From Sesamum alatum (taxonomy: Eukaryota > Streptophyta > Magnoliopsida > Lamiales > Pedaliaceae): a stretch of DNA of 64,000 nt. Both the position numbers and the translations under genes were made by a program. The notes under the pieces are model-generated. The model was not told where the DNA came from. It saw nothing but the letters and a program-made list of their open reading frames with translations, and did no database searches. Below are positions 20,646 to 31,559 of the stretch, piece after piece (positions within the stretch are counted from its first letter, which is position 1; every line of letters starts with the position of its first letter). The stretch is taken from positions 16,627,864 through 16,691,863 of the forward strand of contig JACGWO010000008.1 of the NCBI GenBank assembly GCA_034509735.1, given 5' to 3'.

Positions 20646-22550
20646 GCCGTTTTCCGTTTCTCTCCCGTTTTTGGCTCGTTTTTCAAAACTGTTTTTACTG
20701 TATTATTTTTATGATATTTTCTGCATTATTCTGAACCCGTTGACTTAGAATATTTATTTTTTGAGATTTGGAATTTTCTAAAATAAATATTGCTTGGTTG
20801 ATGAGGAAAGGGTTTCCTAACAAGATTTAATTTTTGCAATGGTTGCACCAATGATCAAAATTCACATGTGAAATTTCGCAATAATTCTCTGCGTTTTATG
20901 ATGTTGGACATCATGGTTATTTTATGGCTTGAGTATGAGTAGATCTTGACATGTATTAATATTGCACGAATGTTGGATTTTGGAATTCTTGAATAAATGG
21001 GCATATTCTTGAATTGTTGATTTTTGTGTTTCAGAAAAATTTGATTTTTCTGTATAATTCTGGGAATTTTTCTTAATTAATTAACTTGGGGCATTTTAAT
21101 TTTGGTTGAGATTTATATATTCATAGAATTAATATTGCCTTGTTAATTATGGAAAAGGTTTTTCCAACAAAAATCGTTGTGCATAGGTTGCACTATTATC
21201 CAATGTTTGGTGTGGATATTTTACATGTAGTTTCTGCATTTATTTTATGGTATGGATTATCATGGATGTTGGTATAGCATATTTTACGTGGATATGTATT
21301 TGTGCTATTTGTGTTAATTGATTTGACAAAGGATGATCACAAAGCCCCTAGACCGCATGTATGGTTTATTTACATTTATTTGTTGGGTTGTGGCCTGTGT
21401 GCCTCTTTATTTTCCTCTCTGTCTCTCTTCTAGTGCCTTGGAATAATAAGGCTTTCTCTCTCCCTCCCAATGTACTCCCCCAAATGTTTAATTGGGGTTT
21501 CTTATTTTATGATGTAATGAGAGTAGAATTAGTGGTGAGGTTTTATTCTTTTTTGTAAATAAAAGCTGCAAGAGAAGATAAGCCCAAGGTGTTGGAGGCC
21601 CATGGAGGTTGCCATCAGATGGCCCACGGAGGATCCATGGAGAAGAAGCCCGGTGTAGGCCCACGATGGAGAGCCCAAGAAGATAAAGAGGACTTACAAG
21701 GCCCATTGCATGTAATGGGTTATTAAAACTTGTAATAGTGTAGGGCCTACCCTTAGATTGACCATAGATCCACTGCGGGCTCAGTGGGTCGCATAGGTTT
21801 GGGCTTGTGATCATCCTACAGGGGCGTGCTAGACTTTATTTTGCATGCGATGCGTATTTTATGCTTATGATTATTCTATATGCTTTATGTATGGTTACAT
21901 TCACGCTTAGAATATTTCTGCCATAACGCACGCAATGCAATACTTAATATGTGATGAGGTCTCGTTCTATCAAAACTCTCACTTGGTTAAACCAAGTTAA
22001 ATATAGACCCTTAATAAATGGACTAGGACTCTGGGAGTCTGTCCAAGCCTTCCATCCATGGCAAAAGTGAGGAAGATCTTTTAGGTCGATAGCGTGGTCT
22101 CACGAGTCGTGGCACGACTATCGTGCTTAAAAGAAGCTGCACTTTGTCATGAACGATGAGTAGACTACTGTTACCTGTCTCACAAGTCGTGGAGGTAGCA
22201 GTGAGTTTATGAATCGGTTGATTGGGTCGGGTCTAACGCCCGAATAACGTGATTCGCTTGGAGTCCTCGGGATCACGTGAAAGGGTGAGGCAATTATCTT
22301 GGGAATCTCGTGGAACGAGAATGGTATGGAATACCTCCCACGGGTTCTTTTCCCATGCGAATCGTAAAAGCGGGGTATGGGGGAGATCGCTGTGGATCCC
22401 GAGCCCACTAGGAAAGGATTTCCCGAAAACAACGTTTGAGAGTGCCGTGTTTTCGTAGAAATAGTGGGAGAGGTTAAGGACTAAAGACCGAGACTTAACC
22501 AAAATATTACTTCATTCTGCTTATTATTTTCTGTTTCATATATGTTGTGA
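20646..22550 (+). other. Element D long 5' leader
   Basis: A 1.9 kb non-coding leader lies between the GC block and the gag ATG. It contains several short stem-loops shared with the leaders of C, F/G and K/L: 21981-21997, 22306-22320, and the palindrome pair at 22101-22111 and 22181-22191. There is no conserved open frame. Confidence 0.75.
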
Positions 22551-23340
22551 ATGTCTAAGAATCCACCAAACACATCACTAAGAGGCTCATTAAAAAGGAA
22601 CCAATTAGACGAATTGACTGCGAAATCTTAAGATGGTCTTAGATTTCCAGAACCTTAACTCACATACCGGAATGAGGACGTTCCTCAGCCCTTGCCGGAG
22701 GGGTCGACAACTAAGGCAACGCTTGGCGTTCAAAAGTTGAAGGATGACCACCGACAAGTAGGATATAATGATGTTGGCTCAAACTATGCTTCGTTTGCAT
22801 CATGTCTATATGGTCTTGGACCAGCATGTGGGGTAAAATGCAACGAAGGCATGTTTGGAGCTAAGATGACGGAAGGGATGTCGGTACAAAGAACATGGAG
22901 TGATGATGCAATCCCTAGTGGAGAAGCTCAAAAGACCTCCACGTCAGTCTTAGAGACGTACATTGACATGATCCTTCAGTCTCTTCCTTCCTCCTACGAA
23001 CCATTAATTATCAACATGAATGAGCTTAGAAAAGATCTTCATAGGTTGGTAATTATGTCGGTCTAGTACGAGGCAACGATTGCAAAATCTGCGCCGTTGG
23101 TACTAGTAGGAGAGGCTTCAACCTCCATAGCGAAAGGCAAGGGTGCCAGACGCTAAAAGAGGAAGAAGGGTAAGGTAACATCAACTATTGCAGCACTTCA
23201 AGTGTTGTTCCTTTACAACACAAGGTGGAGGTAAAGGAAAGAGCAAAAGGTTCAAGCAGTCAATAGATTCTAAGAACGTAAGCATTTACTGTCGTAAAAA
23301 GGGCCATTGGAAAGGGGAGTATTCTAAACCCCTCTCCAAT
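22551..23340 (+). pseudogene. Element D gag relic
   Basis: ATG at 22551 opens MSKNPPNTSLRG, equivalent to the MSKNPL start of the F/G and K/L gags, and meets a stop after about 26 codons. Further on, MILQSLPSSYEPLIINMNEL matches the gag segment DVILQSLPPSYDPFVVN of F/G. A ruined zinc knuckle (CRKKGHWKGEY, lacking two of the Cys) lies at 23281-23330. It cannot make a capsid protein. Confidence 0.75.
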
Positions 23341-25670
23341 GTAGGTAAAATTTGATATTAAGTATTGACATGATCACTTTTACTCTATTTGGTATTTGAT
23401 ACCATTCCTATCACTAATCTGCGGGTGGTTTGCAGAAAGTGAATAAGGACTTAAAAAGCCAAGAACAGTTCTAGGATTCAACAATGGCAAGGTCCATTGA
23501 TGAAAAGGACTAGAGACTTGTTAGGCCCATAATCGTGATCATGTTAGGGTAATATAGGAATTACGTAACCTAGCTTGATCAAAAGTATGTCTCTTTGTTG
23601 GACAAAGGTTTTATTACATACATATTTGATCAAACAAAATTATTGAATATTGATTCATGTTTGCTAGTGTTTGTACGTAAATTCCTAAAATACCATCCTA
23701 TAAAAGGTTTATGGATACTCAAAATTCAAATTATTTAAATGGATTAATCAAGACCAACTTACAGATTTGGCATCTACAACAGCTAGGACGTTTCTTCTTA
23801 TTAAAAGATAAGTAAATTGGAAAGTTCGATGAATCTAGAAATAGATGATTCGAATCGACTAAATTTACAAGTCTTTTATGAAGAAGAAAGTCCGAAAGCT
23901 CTTTGTTGGACAAAGTATGCTTGCCAAATAGTCTATTGGAAGGGAGCCAATAAGACAACTGTAGGTTACTAATGCACAAAAACCATAAGAGGGTTCAAAA
24001 GTCTAAAGGTCCCATAGGAGGTTTGGGAATTAGACTTAAGGAGGTGAACCATAAATGGTCGCAAAATTAAACCTGTTTCGATAGGATCGAAAAGGCCGTG
24101 TATTTAGTGGGAGCTCTTGAGCATCCAGTTGAGAATGGAATTCTCAATGAAACATTTCCTATAAAGGCCAAGTATGACGGTCTCTGATAAAGGGAACGAT
24201 CGAATCTCGTTGGACGAAGATCGATCGAAGTTTCGCCCAATTACCTTAGCCCGTGTAGACGTAGACTCAAAATTGCCAATGTAAGGAACGTGGCACATTT
24301 TGCTAGGAGTCACGCACAAGGAGCCATGGTTTGGCAAGCCTGTGTCCCGACAAAGTCCTTGAGCATGTAGAAGGATCCTACATACGTCAAGGGACTAGTG
24401 GGAGACAAATTAGACTCGGTGTCTAATTTGTACAAGTTTACGACAGAATAATACTAACATTGCTTAGAATCGCATTTCTTAAATTGATCATATTCCAAGT
24501 CCCCTTAAGAACGAACCCGAATGTCGTAAGAGGTACGAGTGATCGGGATATGTTCGGTCAAATTTGGATAGTAATCCAAATGACCTGCGGAACGTGATGT
24601 TGGACATCGTAGTAGGATTTATGGAGAGGAGCCATAGAATCCGCTAGGAAATTCAAACAAGGTTTGAAACACCGCATAACTGGAATATTCGTTTTGACGA
24701 GCTCATACGGAGCATGACTCGGTCTTAAACGACGTAGGTGATCAGTGGGAGTAGAAATGGCGTTCCAAGTGTTTAAGTGTGTAATGTCTTGATTCATGGA
24801 TGAATTCAAAGCATTAGGAATCACTAAAACACAAACCGTAACTCACGAAAATTCTCCATGACATTTTAGGGATCCCACATACATTTCATGAATTGAGCTT
24901 TTCAAAGACTCAGTCATGGTGGACTGATGAGAAAAACTCATATATGTAGAGGGACAAGTTGTTCGAGACTCAATCATAGTAAGACTGATGAGAAAACTTG
25001 GATACTATGCATAAAGCATCAAGCCATTCAAGACTTAGTCACGGTGGACTAATGAGAAGGCTTGGATGTTGAGTATCCCCTACGTCTTAACCCTAGGCAA
25101 ACATATGATATGTTTACTCGGTGCATAGGAACCGATGTTGAGAGTGCTTCTAGCATGGCTCAACATAAATCGGTAATGCACTGAGGGGTTGAAGACAACA
25201 ATCAAGAACGATCCTTAGTACCTGAATAAGGACTAAAGATGTGTTCATGATGCACCGTCTGTTGAGAGTTGCTTTGGAAGGCTAAAGCGATACTAGCTTC
25301 CAGAGCATAAGTGAAAATCAGTTAGTCTCAAAGGTATGCACAGTCAGGCCCAATGACGAGTGCATCGGATAGTGGTCACTGATGAAGACCGCGTCCATAG
25401 GATGGACGTGGCGCCTAGCACGACCAAGCCATGTTTGCCTATATGGCAGGCAACTTGGCTATGGGAGTATTGGCACGAGATCTCATCACAAGATCCACGA
25501 AAATATTCTTAGACAACCACCATCTCTAAGAGGCAATGGTGGATAGAGGTAACACGGTTAGACCGTATTGCTTCGCAAGAAAATATAAGCGGACTCACAA
25601 TACCTTAGTCGGTATCGTAGATTACTCATACTCAGAGGATTCTGAACAAAGTGGGTAATTGACTTATTGG
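23341..25670 (+). pseudogene. Element D pol relic (integrase, RT, RNase H)
   Basis: Collinear fragments of the F/G polyprotein can be read between many stops. An integrase-core start (FVGQSMLA-like) lies near 23905. YVKGLVGDKLDS of the integrase C-terminal part lies near 24385. NWNIRFDELIRS of the RT lies near 24680. The RNase H tail (TRSHHKIHENIL) lies near 25465. A threefold repeat of about 61 bp sits at 24905-25060. Nothing is translatable beyond short runs, and the protease and most RT motifs are unrecognisable. Confidence 0.7.
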
Positions 25671-25683
25671 TCAAGTGGGAGAT
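25671..25683 (+). other. Element D polypurine tract
   Basis: AAGTGGGAGAT directly precedes the right LTR (TGTTAG at 25684). It is the usual second-strand primer of copia elements. The site is intact although the coding region is ruined. Confidence 0.85.
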
Positions 25684-28001
25684 TGTTAGAATAGGTGACC
25701 AGAAAGTCAATGGTATTGGCTGTTCTGAGAACCATTCGTCAATCTGTGAACAAGTAATATTATGTTAATGAATGCAGTAAGGATTCATAGGCATGAGTTT
25801 GTTGTACTTACTGCTTGCATCGTTACGATGTCACAACAAACGCCCACAGACTGAAATAACATTTCGGGAAATTGGAACTACGCTTGGAGGTAGGTTCATG
25901 AAATCAGTTTCGCCGAATTAGTCTGAAATACTCCAAGTCAAAGGAATCTCGAGACAGGGCATCGAGAATCCATTTGAGACTTGCACTAAGCATCTGCTGT
26001 CGTGTTTTCATCGACGGGTGACGAGGATCGTCTAAGCAGTGTTAGTGGGTCGGCCTGCTGGGGAGCGGCCGACTGAGGTGACTCGCGGGAATCGTCATAT
26101 AGAAGCTACTCGGGCTTGGTCGGTATGACTCGTATTCCCGGTTCCGATAGTACGGGATTAGTCCTCGGACTTGAGGATCACGGCAGTCCCCTACATACTA
26201 AGGCTGTATCTTGGATCTGGTGAAATTTGACCGATTATATCACATGGTCATCATAAGCCTCGTCCAGTGCAGTCGGAGTATGTAAGAACGGTGAATTCCA
26301 AGATAGGATCTGTCCCCTGTCAAAGGATATGACAGCAAGATCTCCTATGCGCTCGGAGATGGTTTAGACTCACAAAGTCTATGGCCATAGCACTTGATGT
26401 AGTGGGAAAGGATTTCCTACGTCGAGTTAAACCTATCTCGAGCATTATGCATAGTTGCCTAGTCAACGATGGGAACCGACCCCTAGACTAAAGGCCGGGA
26501 GACAGGCGACAGTAGGACCGTACCCGTACGTATCGAGCGTCGGTAGGACCGCACCTGCGTATAACTCGGAGCCTAAATGTTCACACCATAAATTCACCTA
26601 GTCTCTAGTGCCATGGACCGTTGCTAGATGGCCACCCATGGTAACGGACTACTTTAGTTATGAAATAATGAAAAGTAGGTCCAAGTCTAGCTGAAAGGTG
26701 AACCTAAAGAGTCACACCCGCTACACCAAATGAAAGGGAATTAATTTGGAATTAATTCCGGGAGAAGGTTTAATTTAATGGAATTAAATTATACTTCTTG
26801 GAGATACAAGCCTCGATGTATTATTTGGAATAATCGGGCTTGAGTTCATAAATTAGATTTATGAATTTTACAAAGCATGGGCTTTCCTTTTAATTAGATT
26901 AAAAGGGTGAATTAATTAATTAATGGGCTTGGTATTAAATAGGATTTAATATAAAGTCCATGGACTATTTAATTTGGAATTAAATAAAGTCCATTCCATT
27001 AATTAATTAATGGGCTTAGTATATTAAATAGGATTTAATATAAAGTCCATGGGACTATTTAATTTAGAATTAAATAATCCCATTCTATGGAATTAATTAA
27101 TGGGCTTGGTATTAAATAGGATTTAATATAAAGTCCATGGACTATTTAATTTGGAATTAAATAAAGTCCATTCCATTAATTAATGGGCTTAGTATATTAA
27201 ATAGGATTTTAATATAAAGTCCATGGGAATATTTAATTTAGAATTAAATAGGCCCATTCCATAAAGCCCATCAAAATGGATGGACAAGATTTGATCTAGA
27301 GAATGATGAGATGAAGGGCCATGATTAATTTGACTTAATCAAAGCCTAATTTGACTAGGATTTGACTAGGTCAAAATCCTAGTCAAAGTGTGTCTCTTTG
27401 GAAGAGTTTGAGAAGGAATAGGAATTCCATCTTCTATAAATACTTAAAAAAACACACACTTACACCTAGTATTCTCTACAACTCTCATCTCTCATCTCTC
27501 TCAAATTCGTCCACCCTCTTTCTTCTCTCCAAGAAATATACTTTGTTCTTCTTGATTTTATTCAAGTTAAGAACGTAAGAGACGCCGGTTGCGTTAATTG
27601 ATAGCGTGTACCGATGTCTCTTCTCCCCAATGATTTTCTTGCTAGCACAAGGGTTCGTTGCTTTCCGGTGCAGCGAGTGAGATGATTTAGAGGGTCTCTT
27701 CTTGAGATCTTGGTGCAAAACGGGGAACAATGCATGTAGCCGAACGAAGACAAAACTACAAACCGGGTAGGTTCTTTAATTATGGTTTTCGTTTCTAATT
27801 CTATGGCCTCCATGTTGTGTTTTATTGAACATGAGATACACCGAACGCCCGGGAGAATCAAGGGCACACCCCTTGATTCGTTTATGTATATTATGCATAG
27901 TTTAAATTCCATTTAATTATGCTTTGTAATTTTTATTACGCACTATTTCGCGCTTCCGCTATTCGCGTTAATCTCCCGGGACGATCCACCGATTTCTTTC
28001 A
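25684..28001 (+). repeat. Element D right LTR (2,318 bp)
   Basis: It matches the left LTR throughout. The differences seen are single-base run-length changes, for example near 26006, 26069, 26651, 26726, 27450, 27633, 27760 and 27950. Its U3 hairpin and four-copy tandem repeat are unchanged. ATTAG follows at 28002-28006. Confidence 0.93.
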
Positions 28002-28006
28002 ATTAG

Positions 28007-28389
28007 TGGGTCGCATAGGTTGGTCTTGTGATCATCCAATAGGGGTATGCTAGGTTTACTTGCATGCGATGCATTTATTTAAATACTTTATAATATTTGA
28101 TATTTATGCATGCAAGACATTAAGGTGATGAGGTCTCAGTCAACATCTATTCAAATCGAACTCTCACTTGGTTGGACCAAGTTAAAATGTTAGGCCCACA
28201 ATGGACTTGGATCAAAGTGATTTTGATCCGTCCAAGCCTTCCATCCACAGAATTGTGGTGAGAAAGCTACCGCTACCCAAATGTGGTCTCATGAGTTATG
28301 GCACATTTGGAATGGAGGAAAGCTGCACCATTGTTGTGAACAAAGAAATACGCTCACTGTTTCCCTGTCTCATGAGTCGTGGGGGGCGA
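28007..28389 (+). mobile_element. Element C leader, second part
   Basis: It resumes TGGGTCGCATAGGTTGG exactly where the D insertion interrupted it. It carries stem-loops at 28166-28182 and about 28206-28226 and the palindrome pair at 28290-28300 and 28371-28381. It is cut at 28394 by solo LTR E. Non-coding. Confidence 0.8.
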
Positions 28390-28394
28390 CAGTT

Positions 28395-30459
28395 TGTTAG
28401 CATAGGTGACCGTGAAGCCAATCTAGTAAGGCTTATGTAACCTATTTCTAACATTCATGGTGCAAATAAATTCATTCTGAATAAAAGTGATGTTCAGTTA
28501 CGGCATTAGTACTTTGATTGTGTTCACTTACTATTCAATATCTATAACTGTTCAATGCAGAAGCAAAGCCCACGGATCGGAAAGGTTAATCCAAGAAGTT
28601 GGACTGCGCATAGTTTGGCAGTCATGAAATCAGCTTCTGTGGATCGGTTTGAAATACTCCAAGTCAAAGGACCTCGAGATGGGGTATCGAGGGTCCATTT
28701 GAGGCTTACACTAAATGATTGTAGTCGCATTTCATCGACTAGTGACGAGGATCGTCCATGCAATATTAGTAGGTTAGCCAACTTGGTGCTGGCTGACTGA
28801 GGTGACTCGCGGGAATCGTCATATTGGAACCTTGAGTAGGTTGGTCGGTATGACTTGCATTCCCGGTTCCGACAGTACGAGATTGGTCCTCAAACTTGTG
28901 GGACTATTGTAATCACATACACACCATGCCTTTATCTTGATTTTGGCAAGAGGCTACCAAGTCGAGAGACTTGGTTGCTCTAAGCCCTATCTAGTGCAGT
29001 CAAGATGTGTAGTATAGATAGTAGGTCCCGAGACAGAATCCGTCTCCTGTCAAATGGTTGACAATAGTGTCTCACTTATACTCTGAGACTCGTTCCCTAT
29101 AAAATCTGTGGCCACAGTGACTGAATAGTGGGATAAGATCCTAGTGACATTTCAGTGGGTAAACAAGTATAGGCTTAAGTCAAGGATGGGTACCGACGTC
29201 CAAGATCCATACCCTAGACGAATAGTTATGAGACAGTAGATGGAAGGACAATGCTCATATGCATTCGGGACCTAAATGTTCACGCCATGATTTCACCTAA
29301 CCTCTAGTTTCATGGACCGTTGCTAGACGGCCACCCATGGTGACGGACGAATTCCTATCATCTGATGATTAAAAATTCGCCCAAGTCTAGCTAAGGGTGA
29401 ACATAAAGAGTCACACTCAATTCACCGGAAACGGAGGAATTAATTCCAGCAAATCAAATAATTTAATTAGATTAAATTGGTTCTCTTTTGGAGGTGTCAA
29501 GCCTTTAAATATTAATTGGAATAATTAGGCTTTGTCATGAATTAGATTTATGAATTAAGAGAAGGGTCATTTCCGTCTTTAACTAGAATGAAGATGGAAA
29601 TATTAATTTTGAGCTTAAGTATTCATTTGATATTTACTATAAGCCCATTAGGAATTGTTGGACTATATAATAGGATTTAAAAGTCCATTCCATAAAGCCC
29701 ATAAAGGGATAGACGGACGAGATCGAATCTTAGGACAAGATGAGATGAAGGGCTAGGATTAAGTTTCACTTAATCAAACCCTAGGTTGACTAGGATTTGA
29801 CTAGGTCAAAGTCCTCGCTGTGTATAGTGTGCCTCTTTGGAAGAGTTTGAGTAGGATTAGGAAACACACTTCCTTATAAATACTCAAGCACACACACACA
29901 CACACACACAAGAATCTCTACAACTCTCTCATCTCTCACACACACACACCCTACCGGCCACCCTCTCTATCTCTCTCGTCCATCTCTCTCTCACCACTTC
30001 AAAAGAACTCTCATGTTCTCTGGTCTCTGATATAAGGGAACGCTTGAAAAATAGATCATGTTAACAAATAGCCGTTTGTTCGATTGTTTTTTCTTTTTCT
30101 CTTGATCTCTTGGTAGCACGAGGGAATCAAGATCCGATGAATTGCGTCGACAATTAGAGAATTCATACATTGGAATCTCAGTGGCAAAACATTGAACAAC
30201 GCATGTAGCAGAACGAAGAAGTCTATAACGGGTAAGTGGCGTTTGTAGCGTTCTTGTTCCAAACCTATGGCCACCATGACATCGAGCATGCTTATTTGCT
30301 ATTATTCATGAGATACACCAAACGCCCAGGAGAATCAAGGAAACACCCCTTGATTGGTTCTTTAATTCCATTATTTTATGCATGTTACTTTACGTTTATG
30401 TTTTAATAAATCGCACTTCCGCACACGCCCTCTCCCAGGACGATCCACGTTGCGTTACA
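28395..30459 (+). mobile_element. Solo LTR E
   Basis: It starts TGTTAGCATAGGTGACC and ends ATCCACGTTGCGTTACA. The flanks are a perfect 5-bp duplication CAGTT (28390-28394, 30460-30464). The length is 2,065 bp. It contains the U3 hairpin (28669-28696), TATAAATA near 29874, and a CA run (29889-29910). It belongs to a different subfamily from A and D. No internal region follows; the host leader resumes at 30465. Confidence 0.92.
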
Positions 30460-30464
30460 CAGTT

Positions 30465-31061
30465 GAGGTATAATTTGGTTGATGGGTCGGGCCTGACATC
30501 AAGTTAAAATATTAGGCCTATAATGGACTTGGACCAAAATGGTTTTGATCCATCCAAGCCTTCTATCCAAAGCAATGTGGTGAGGAAGCTACCACTACCC
30601 AAGTGTGGTCTCACGAGTCGTGGCACATTTGACTAGGGGAAAGTTGCACCATTGCTGTGAACAAAAATAATGCGCTCGTTGTTTCCCTATCTCACGAGTC
30701 ATGGGGGCGACATTTGATGGTTAATTTGGTTGATGGGTTGGGCCTAACACTGAGTAGCATGATTTGCTTGAAGTACTCGAATCATGTGAAGAGGTGGGGC
30801 AAAACATCTTGAGAATCTCATTGGATGAGAATGATATTGGATATCTCCATGACATTTTCTTCATGTGAATCGTAAAAGCGGGGCATGGAGATCACGCTTT
30901 ATCCCAAGCCCACTAAGAAAAGGTTTTCCGAAACCCCACTTGAGAGTGGTAGACTTTTGAATAAATAGTGGGAGGGGTTAAAGATTGAAGATCAAGTCTT
31001 AACTTGAACATATTGTTACGAATAATCTACTTACTTTTTGCTTTACATTTTGAATGTAGAA
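30465..31061 (+). mobile_element. Element C leader, third part, with internal tandem duplication
   Basis: From about 30495 the leader repeats the segment already seen at 28180-28389 (ATTAGGCC, TGGACTTGGA, the palindrome pair now at 30612-30622 and 30693-30703), so a segment of about 250 bp is tandemly duplicated and LTR E lies in the first copy. A hairpin with AT-type arms is at 30816-30830. The leader ends at the gag ATG. Confidence 0.75.
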
Positions 31062-31094
31062 ATGTCTAAGAATCCACTTACCACCATTCTTGAG
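31062..31094 (+). pseudogene. Element C gag, first 11 codons only
   Basis: ATG at 31062 encodes MSKNPLTTILE, the same start as the F/G and K/L gags. The sequence then stops matching and passes into the unrelated minus-strand H fragment. Everything downstream of element C, including its right LTR, is absent from this window. Confidence 0.75.
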
Positions 31095-31559
31095 TTCGGG
31101 TTGTACAGAAACATACCCTTCAGTTGCATCTAAGGTACTAGCACCGCTAACCTACCCCCCCCCCCCCCCCCCCACAACCATGTTGACAACTGCTTGCCTA
31201 GTCTTCAGCTTTTTATTAGGATAATCCTTAGCCCAGTGTCCAACCTGCCGACAGTTCCACCAGGGTTTGCTTGCTTTTGGTTTCTATTTTTGACGGTCTT
31301 TCCTTTATTGATGGTTTTTGAGTTCGGATTCATATTATTCATTTTCTTTTTTTTTATTATTAGGTTGGCCCTTGGCTGATGCTTAACAAGCATCTTATGG
31401 GTCGGATTTCTGTACTCTTCCCCAATACTGATTGCAATCATAGGATCATCCAAAGATAGTCTCCCTTTCTGATGTTTGAGTGTCATTCTAAAACTTTCCC
31501 CAGATTTAGAAAATATGGACATGATCAGAAACTTTTCAAGAAGCTTCATCTCAACATCA
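31095..31559 (-). pseudogene. Element H gag (different copia family), C-terminal part
   Basis: On the minus strand it reads HDVEMKLLEKFLIMSIFS, then a Lys/Asn-rich stretch, then in another frame NCRQVGHWAKDYP, a zinc knuckle with two Cys lost. This is a copia gag (UBN2 type) unrelated to the long-LTR family. It is split by F/G and its N-terminal part continues at 40719. It has a frameshift before the knuckle and is cut by a C homopolymer. A fragment only. Confidence 0.7.
31155..31173. repeat. C homopolymer (19)
   Basis: A run of 19 C lies in the H fragment. Long C runs are error-prone in sequencing, so the length is uncertain. Confidence 0.9.

Larger units (their letters stand above)
17855..28001 (+). 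mobile_element. Element D: complete, young, non-autonomous copia retrotransposon
   Basis: The element has LTRs at 17855-20173 and 25684-28001, a primer-binding site, a long leader, a gag-pol relic, a polypurine tract, and a perfect 5-bp target duplication ATTAG (17850-17854 and 28002-28006). By eye the LTRs differ only by about nine single-base length changes and no substitution, so insertion was recent. The internal 5.5 kb keeps gag, integrase, RT and RNase H landmarks in order but has stops throughout, so it cannot encode its own machinery. It split the leader of element C. Confidence 0.93.

Noticed and set aside
20305..20748. Long Ala/Arg-rich open frames on both strands
   Set aside because: They are produced by a GC-only block with no stop codons in any phase and encode low-complexity strings.
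22692..23066. A 124-codon open frame as a novel protein
   Set aside because: Its C-terminal half matches the copia gag segment ILQSLPPSYDP of F/G, and the rest is decayed gag; it is a relic.
24905..25060. CTGATGAGAAA words resembling a hammerhead ribozyme core
   Set aside because: A hammerhead needs a helix between CUGAUGA and GAAA. Here they are adjacent and no closing helices I and III are visible, so the match is probably chance within a short repeat.
31155..31173. C homopolymer as a structural or regulatory G-quadruplex element
   Set aside because: A lone C run in a decayed gag fragment is best seen as slippage and its length is unreliable.
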